Assembly: GCA_947396885.1 (NCBI GenBank)
Contig: OX377202.1
Span: 19,344,001-19,408,000, forward strand
DNA from: Heligmosomoides polygyrus polygyrus
Lineage: Eukaryota; Nematoda; Chromadorea; Rhabditida; Heligmosomidae
Direction: 5' to 3'
Length of the DNA stretch: 64,000 bases
This document shows, one piece after another, positions 52,701-61,700 of the stretch; the first letter of the stretch is position 1, and every line of letters starts with the position of its first letter. The notes under the pieces were generated by a model, which worked only from the letters and a program-made list of their open reading frames with translations, had not been told where the DNA came from and made no database searches. Made by a program: the position numbers and the translations under genes.

Positions 52701-55700
52701 CTGAAAAGCAGCTCAGGCTTGGAGGTCAAGTCATTTCTAGCCGAGTGAGCAAAAAACGGCGACAGCTACCTTCACTTTTCGCTTCCGCTCCTCGGTTTTG
52801 ATAACGGCCGCCTTCTGACATTCGGCCAACTTGGTAGCGAAGCGCTGCTCACCCAGTTTCGACTTGAACACCTCTCCCACCTCCATCGCTATCGTGTACA
52901 GCTCCTCGGTGTCTGAAAAAGTTCGGCGTAGAACACTCGATAGCTCTCCAGGGCACGTCAAAGATGCGCCCATGTTGTACTAGTCGGTAATGTGGCCTGC
53001 ATGATGACGCGCGAACGCGCCAGCCAATCAACGCACCGACCGTACGCATCCACTCGATGCGGTCAGATTGCTCATGTACATTAACGACAGGGTGTTACAA
53101 AAAATCGTAAGCACTGCTTGAAATATGGTAACCTTGCTTCAGTAGAGATACTGAAGGAGTTGAGAGCTCATATGAAAGCGCAAAGAAATATGAACTTTCT
53201 AACATAAAAACGTTTGGGATTGCGCCACGCATTTGTCTGAATTCTTACATTTTACACTCGGTTGATGGTGTTTCGCTTGAATACAATACCAACCATAAAG
53301 ATTGGAAAAAGGGCGCGGTAGGCGCTATATCCACGTTCTTTCTGTTCTTTTGCTGTAGCTGTCTTGATCTTAACCGTTTCTGAAAAACTCACATACCTTA
53401 TGATCTCCTCGAAGAGATCTACCCAGTGCCTCGAAAACATTTTTCGTTACTCCACTTTTGACAGCTATTTTTCCGAAAGCGCCGGGGGATACTCATTAGT
53501 GAGGGACGTCTCCATTAATTGCGTGACCGGAAAGTTTTGTTTTGCGTGTCAAAGGTTTCGTAAGGCGGCCGTTAGATCTCGATGAAGCCTAGGGAGTTGG
53601 GGGTGGGTGAGCAAGGAGGATGAGAGAAAGCTGGCACGCCCCTCAGGAGAGGGCGGGTTTACCTCCTGACCGTCTCCCGTACCTTAGTCACCCGTACCTT
53701 CCGTAACCTCCGGAGAGGGCGGGTGTACCTCCTGACCGTCTCCCGTACCTTAGTCACCCGTACCTTCCGTAACCTACCGAACTCCAACGCAAAACGAAAA
53801 ACGGATGTCATATTCGAGATCAGCACCCTAAGTAACCCCTCTAGGAGAGTTTGGGCGAAATTGATGATTATGACCTCGACAGCCTTAGTCACCGTTACCT
53901 ACCGTAACTCACCGTAATCGGCCGAAATTTCAAAAACGGATGTCAGATTCGTGATGAGCACCCCAAATAACCCCTCTAGGCGAGGTTTGGGCGAAAAATT
54001 TTTTTCGACATCTCGTCCACTGGAGTCCGTAAAGTACAATACTGCCTATGCCTTAAATCATAGCAAAGAAGCAAGTATATAGCGAATTAAAAGATCCGTT
54101 ATTAAGAATTAAAAGACCTGCACTCAAAAAGCTCGCTGAAACTTACTTGATTGAGTGTCAATGACACTCATATAAACCATCAAAGTGAGGATATGTGTGT
54201 TCTTCACAGTTGTTTCTGTTGCATATCAAGTGTCAAACTTCATGCAAAAAAAATTTGCTACCAATCGAATGAAAATCGCGACGTCTTGGAAGAGTGTATG
54301 GCGCAATCTCTTTTCTTGACACTAAAAAATGGCCCCCTACCTGCTCTTTAAAACAAGTTTTAAACCATTATTTTTCCTTAACAAACTAAAAATTTGGAAA
54401 CTTTCAAATAATGTGTTCACTTATTGGGTAGGTGAATTAAAACCTCAAAAAAAAATCTAGCCAAATTGCAACGTCAAAAAACTTCTTTATACTACAATTT
54501 TCGGACCTATCCTAGTCCTGAAGGGCCACATAACCAAAAAGTAGGTAACAAAATGAATTGAGACTTACCCAGCGGCTCCTAGAGAACGAGTTGGTAACAT
54601 AAAAGAAACCAAAAAAGAACGAACAAACAAAAAAATCGCCGCGGTTTACAAACGTCTCGGTGGGCAAAGAGCGACGGAATAAAGGCATGCCGCGTGCTGG
54701 CATGCTAAAACCAGGATCTAACATGGTGAGGAGGGCGCATGTAGCCGCATGCTGCGTGCTGACCGCCGCCTGAGGCGCCTTTTATACTCCCGCCGTCGCG
54801 CAGCGGCGCGTCAAATTCGGGGCGCGGCCAGTCGCGCCGCGCCCCGAATTTGACGCGCCGCTGCGCGATCGCAGCTAGAAAGGGTAGCGTCAGCGACGCG
54901 CGGCCACGAGCTGCGTACTACGGTCCCTGCGTCATGACGGATGAGTGAGCGGACGGTCATTGGAGAACCAAACCAGAAAGGGTTCGTCTGGCTGATCAGC
55001 GGAATACATCTTGCCAATGCTAGTTGTGGGATTCTCGCGACGAGCGACGAATCATCTCTTAAGGCTGGGGTCGAAGTCGTCTGTTCAGAAATTGGTGAGT
55101 TTGGTATTGAGTCGAGTCCCCTGCAATGCAAATGGCACTAGACGACTCTTTATTTTGCAACATGTGCGGGTTCAAAAGTGAAATTGCTGGAAGGTACTGA
55201 TTGTCGAGAATCACTCAGAATTCTCTCTCATATTGCCATTCCGGGGTCATTGTTCACTGAACATATCACACAACATATAAACGTAGTAGGTAAAACTTCG
55301 TGAATGTCTACAGATCTCCATTCCCTTCCTAGGTCACGAGAGGTACGGGTGACTAAGGTAATGTTCACCGAAAACGGACGTCAGATTCGTGATCAGCACC
55401 CTAAACAACCCCCCCCCCCCCCCTGGAGAAGTTTGGTCAGAAAACCTTTTCTACCTCTCATCGACCTCTGGAGTCCTGAAACTACAACAATGCCATAATT
55501 TTGCTACACCTTCTTTGTTTTGTTAGTTGAGGAGCCAAAACAAAGAGGACATAGCAAAATGATTCATCTCGGTGGTGAATCTCCCACTCCACATCGAGTC
55601 TGCCGCAGCTGATCGCGCCGCGCCGCGTCCTTCCCTCCAGCGGCGCGATCCGCTGAATACCGTAACCCGAAATTCCGTCAAATGTGGTGTTTTGAGGCGG

Positions 55701-58700
55701 CGGAGTATGAATACGATGAGGCGTCGCCGGGCGGCGCGAAAAATCGATAGCTATGTCAACCATCACGCCGCGCCGCGCGGCGGCGCGAGTATAAAAGACG
55801 CCTGAGCCCTAGTTTATACTTGCGCCGCCACGCGGTGTGGCATCACGGTCGCCATAGATATCGATTTTCGCGTCGCCTCGTCAATATCTATTCCGACCAT
55901 GGTGCCGCCCCGCGCAGCGGCGCAAATATAAACTGGGGCTAACATGTTATAACCAGGATCTAACATGGTGAGGAGGGCACACAGCTTTGCCTGCTTACAA
56001 CCCCAACAAATGCAATTTTTCGTTTTTTTCTTTGTAACTTTTCTTGTTTAGGTCCCATGTTGTTCTGTAGAGGCCGCTCGGTAAGTCTGAAGTGGATTTG
56101 TTACATATAATACTTTTTACTTATGTGGACCCGGGCTAGGATAGATCCAAATTTTCTATGGAGGAAAAATTATTCCAACCTTTTTGGAGAGTCCCTAATT
56201 TAATGTGGAAAGAGTTCGTATTGATTTGGAAAAGGTCGCTTTGATTTCAAGAGTCTTACGCTAAGTTAGAAGAGTGTTCAATTTGATTCAAAAAGTGTCG
56301 AATTCGACGTGAAAATGGTATATATTCAGCTATTCGTCTCCAATTCCAGAATCACTCAACACCACTCACCTTTGGAAGATTTCCTGTTCATTTCCCGAAC
56401 CAACCACGGCAAGAAGCCGTCCACAACGACGTCCACCTTCGAACCGTCTTCTTCATTGATAACCAAAGCCGCGGCCATTTTGAAGCAGGTGGAGCGCTGG
56501 AATTACGCATTCTATGGGGCTCATGATCTTCTGAAGTGTAGTCTAAACGTGCCTTTAGCGAAACATTCGGTTGTCGAACAATCTCGAACCGACATATATT
56601 CACAATCCTCTCTACCAGCGCTTTGTACTGCTCCTCATCTAGATGACCTGAGATGGCCATCAGAATCTTCGACGCCTGAAAAACATTCGGTGTGCGCTCC
56701 AAAAAACATTTTCAAATTAACAGACTAATATGATCTAGAGCTAGACTACCTGAAGAGCAACTGGCTCGCTGAGCAGCTTGTCTCTCAGCTGCCAACCACA
56801 CCACTGAATCAGCTGATTGGAGCGCTCCGCAGTGAAGAACGTACTGTCGTACCGGCTAAGGCACTGCCCGACAAGGCAGGCAGCCGACAGTCGCACCGTC
56901 TCCGACCCATTGCACTTCATCATCGGTCCCAGCGTATCTGGAAACAGTACAGGTGTCTATGGCTAGACGCAAAGCGGTCGACCTCTTCGTGCTCACCAAA
57001 TATGCCACAGAAATGTTCGTCCTGAAACACGCCAGTGGCGGCAGGTCCCAGATTCTGCATCACGGAGGCGATACCGTAACAGAACCCGGAAATCGTTCGT
57101 TCGCTATTCTCTGTCCACAACGACTCCGACGTTAGGATCGTGCACAGCGACGGCAGCACCAGTGGAAACCGCGACGCGAACGCCTCTCCTTCAACCTTGC
57201 TGATCTGATTCAGCAGATCGACGGCGATAGAACGAGCTCCCTCCTGGAATGCGAGTGGCCACATATACCATATTCAGGTTAAATTGTACATCTTTCAAAT
57301 CAAACTGGACACTTTTCGAACTAAACTGGTCAGCACTTCAAGTTAGCTGGACGCTTTTAAACACAAATTGGACACCACAAATCAAAACGAGCATCTTCCG
57401 GACTAAACTAGGGACTCCTCGAGACGGCCAGAATGATTTTCGGCCCTGTCCGCGTTGAGGAGTGGCAGCAGGTGGCTTCTGCAGGAGCCAGAATAATCAA
57501 CCGTTTACCGGCCGGTAACGGTGAAGAGTACTGCCAGACCGGATGCTGATGAATGTCATATCACGAGGTTTGGCTGTATTTTACAGCGTTGGCGGTTGAT
57601 GAATCTGGCTCCAGGTGAATGAAAAACTCGAGTAAAGCACAAGTATATGTTAATTTATGCATAGACCAACAACATTGGATTGAAACATTCGAAAAAACAG
57701 GACGCTCCGCCGCGATCAAAACTCTTGCGCTAGGCGGGACCCGAACCCGAATCTTCTGCTTTTCGGGCAGCAATGTTCGCCTTACACCACCGGCGCTGTT
57801 TATACTCCGACGCCGCGCGATGCGACGCCACATATTGTGGCCACATTGATCGGGAGACGCGATCGATCAATTTAGCCACTACAGGGTGCGTAAAAAGTAT
57901 TGATGCACCTACATTTTGTTTCAACTCCAGCTTTCTCTTTCTACCCCTCTAGGTTTTTGTGTGTTATTTTTGTTTCCTGTATTGTGCTCAAAAAACACTC
58001 ACGAAAAAACTGATGAAACATGACCATCGTCGCTCCTGTGGCCCTTTTTTGTCTGTTACCCAAAGAGCTGAATATTTCCTTAACAAGAGAATTAGGCGCT
58101 GTTCGAAACGGTTGGTGAGGAAAGAGGTCAGCAACCTAAACGTCAGCCACGGCTCTGTTATAACAGATGATGATTACAAGAGGTTCACGCACGTTAACGT
58201 TCAAATCCAAAATTATCAATCTCTGTCCGATAACGGCAAACAGGTAACGCGCGCAGGTGTGGACAGCTTCTCAGACGAACACAGCTTAAACAAGAATCCG
58301 CTGGATTACTCTTTTTAGACGATTTTGAGGAATGAGGTCTGTGCTACTAATTTCAACAGAAGTGACCAGTCGCAGAAGGCTACCCTGTTCAAAGCACGGA
58401 ACGAAGTGCAAGCAAGTGCTTGCGGCGCGTGCTCATGAATTTTTCCGTCGTTTTCGCTCCTGTATTCACAGTAAAGGAGCCAATGTCAACTACGAGTTAT
58501 TCTATCGTGTTTGCAAAATCATTTTCCATATTTCTCAAGTGAATATTTTAAAACTTACTGCGCAATACTATTTCCACAACCGTCATTTACTGCGTCAATA
58601 CTTTTTACGCACCCTGTATACATGCCGCCGCGTCGCTCGGCGTCGGAAGTATAAGCGAGGCCTAAGGCGCAAGCATCGCTGCCCGGAAATAAATAGAGTA

Positions 58701-61700
58701 GGAGAAACGAAACGTTCCCCGTTCTGCCGAACCACTTGATGTTCACATGCCGTGAAGTTTGCCGTATCGTACGAGGCCACGTGTCATCACACTTTAGTGA
58801 CACGTGGCACCGTTTTCGTATATTAAAAAATACTATTGTACTGCTGGCACAGTGTAAGTGTATCTATTTTTTCTGTTTGGGTTCTTCATGAAGTGTTCAC
58901 TTGCCTTGTAGATTCGCTGCCTCCCCCCTCCCTCCCCCCCCCCCCCCTCCTGCAGTTTTAATTTTATTGATAGCGACAATTTTGTTGTGGAGTTACAGAT
59001 TAGTCAACGGTACAAAACAATTGTATATAACGCACTTATCTTAACCTGCCGTTTCAAATAAACAGTAGTTGGGCGGATAGTCGTTGGATATACGGCCCTC
59101 AGAAAAGGACGGGGCGAGGGGCGAGCCGAGAACAAGATGTCCGGGTCCCTGCCTTCACATCGCACTTCTAATCACTTCCCTTGGTCCTGCAGCTCTATCC
59201 TGAACTGATTTCGTTCTTGAGACAAGAGTCAGAATCTTGTTCACCATATTTAAAGGAAAAGAGCTTTCAACTCCAGCGCCAAGGCTTTCTTCAGGTCCCG
59301 CCACACTGCTCAGTACTAAGGCGTCGTCCGCATTTTCCGACAAGAACTGCAACATCTTAGCGAGATATGTCATGACAACAACGCGACCATGCACTAGAAA
59401 ATTCTTTAACACAAGGAAAATTGCCTGATCCTTGGAAAGAGAGGACGGTGAGCCGGTTTTGCGCACAATTACGGATGAGCCTTCAATGTACAACTCCTGA
59501 CCGGAGTCACCCAAATTCTCTAGTTGAGGCGAAAATTTAAAGAATTGTGGTGAAAATTGAAAGACTAGAAAAAGACTTCAGAGTTCCCGATATGCGCTTC
59601 CTAATTGTCCCCTATCTGCTGTTAGGTTTTTGGGCGACGTCACACCAATTAACGACAGTTTCGCGCGCAGCAAACTTGTCCAAATAGAGGAGGGCGGGAA
59701 GTGGGCGGCGGGCAACACGGTGTACCGAACGACTGCCCCCACAGCAGTTGCCCTATCATTCCAACGAAAATATGCAACGAGATAAACGAGCGCATGATAC
59801 GATCCAATTTTTCCTTAAAAGGACACATCTTCACTTTTAGGGGAGGGGAATCAAAAAAAATTCAAAGAAAGTCACAACAAATTCCCTTAACCCTGTCGTG
59901 TCCCGGGCTGGCCGCCACCGGCATCGGTAACGGTGGTACAGACCCGAGATCAGGTGTGTGGCAGATCGGTGGGGACTTACAGCACGCTAATGCTCTTTAC
60001 CTTCCAGCCACGCGGCACCAACTACGTAAGGCCCTGCTGCACCAGCCGAACCATTGGGTCGTTACTGCGATGGACTTTAGCTCCCTGAGGCCTCTATAAC
60101 TCTGCGCCGACTTCCCCGCACGTCTCTGCGTCTTCCCTTCTCACATAGTGTTGCGATCAATAAAGATGTTGGTCACGCACCGTCTTCACGCAATCCCCGC
60201 AGACATGAGATAAACCTACAGATTTACAATCTACACATTACTACTTCATAAGACACACATGACTACGAGTCACGCAACCAACCCGCCTAACTCACTAGGG
60301 GAATCCCCAACAGCAGCCCGCTAGGGTCCGGCGAGGTCCTGCCTGGGGCGTGTGCCCACGAGGCGGTGCTTCTCGCCTCGCACCTGTGGTTACCTCCTGG
60401 CGTCCATGCCAAGGTAGATCCTCGAAAAATGAAGCCCGCGCGCGTTCATACTCCGGCAGCGAATCGAGGCTGCGTATTCGACAGGCGTGCGCGGCGGGAC
60501 CAACAGGGCGCAGAGACTCTGCATCCTTGAAGAGTCGCGACGAAAGTCACGACAAACGCGATAAAAGTTAGCGCCTTTCCGACCCTAATCCTAAATAGGG
60601 TCTAAACCCCAATTTTTCTTGAAAGAATAAGAATTTTATAAAATTTCAAACGCACATACATTTACTTATTGGGCCAGGAGAATTGAAAAATTTCAGTGAA
60701 AGTCAAAACAAAGTTTCCTTGAATAATCAAATATTTTAGCTTTTTGTAGTCTCCAGTCTAATAGAGAAAACGTCGTGCTGATTTGAAAGATTTCCAATGG
60801 GAATTGAAAAGCGTCAAGCCTGGTCAACGGTGTCCAATTTCATTCGAAAAATGTCCAATTTGACGCGAAAATGGCATAGACGGTATGGAAAGACCAGGCA
60901 GCGCTTCAGGCCGGCATGATCTTGAACTTAAGGACCCAAGGTGCTCCTTACCTGCTCCTCCCCGCGAAGTTCCAGCCAGTCACAGCAAGCCGAGAACACA
61001 TCGCTACGAGCTGACTCGCTGACCGTCGACAGCAGTTTGTTTACAGCAGCCGAGATGAACCGACGACACTTCACGCTCTCCTCATTGAACCACGACGTCT
61101 CCATCTTGGACACGTTGAAGAAGCACGATCCATTCAACACTGCCTGTAATGGCGGAGGATCAAACACGATGAACAACCTTGCCGCAAGCAACTCAGTCAA
61201 CAAGAGAGATTACTTCTCGTTTTATTGCAGTCTGGATTAATTTTGATCACTCGCTTAATATCACAGAACGTCAGACTTCACATCAAAAATAAGGAGATCT
61301 CCCACACTTCGATTTGGTCAATGTTAGCGGACTATTTTTTGCCCCGGGTCCGTACTTTCTGCAACATCAACGTAGAAACCCTCACCGGCTGAAGCTTTGA
61401 GAACAGGCTGTTCAGCATGTCGACAGCGCTCAGTCTTCCGTCTTCAAGCTCATAGTCAAGCTGAGCAATGAACCATTCAATGTGAGTCTGAGGGTCGTCA
61501 GAACTAGGATGGTTGCCAATGAAATCGACCAGCACCTGAAAGCAGACACAAGCCTTTGATTAACGTTTTCATGTTACTTATGGTACACTAATGTGGATAC
61601 GATATGTGACTAAGGCCTATGTTATACTTCGGCGACGCGTCGGCGACGCTGTGTTGCGCGGGCTGCTACGCACTGCGTGACAGCCTGCGTAAGGCCGGGG

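Larger units (their letters stand above)
54110..56325. mobile_element. 820-bp element split by MITE B
   Basis: The left part 54110-54502 (GTGAGGATATGTGTGTTCTT, CACTTATTGGGTAGGTGAAT) and right part 56149-56325 (TTTCAAGAGTCTTACGCTAA, TTCGACGTGAAAATGGTATA) belong to one copy, with the MITE B long form between. Confidence 0.6.

Noticed and set aside
59701..60099. 132-codon plus-strand gene
   Set aside because: No recognised domain. It spans two composition zones and a poly(A)-like signal, fitting a retroelement end better than a host gene.
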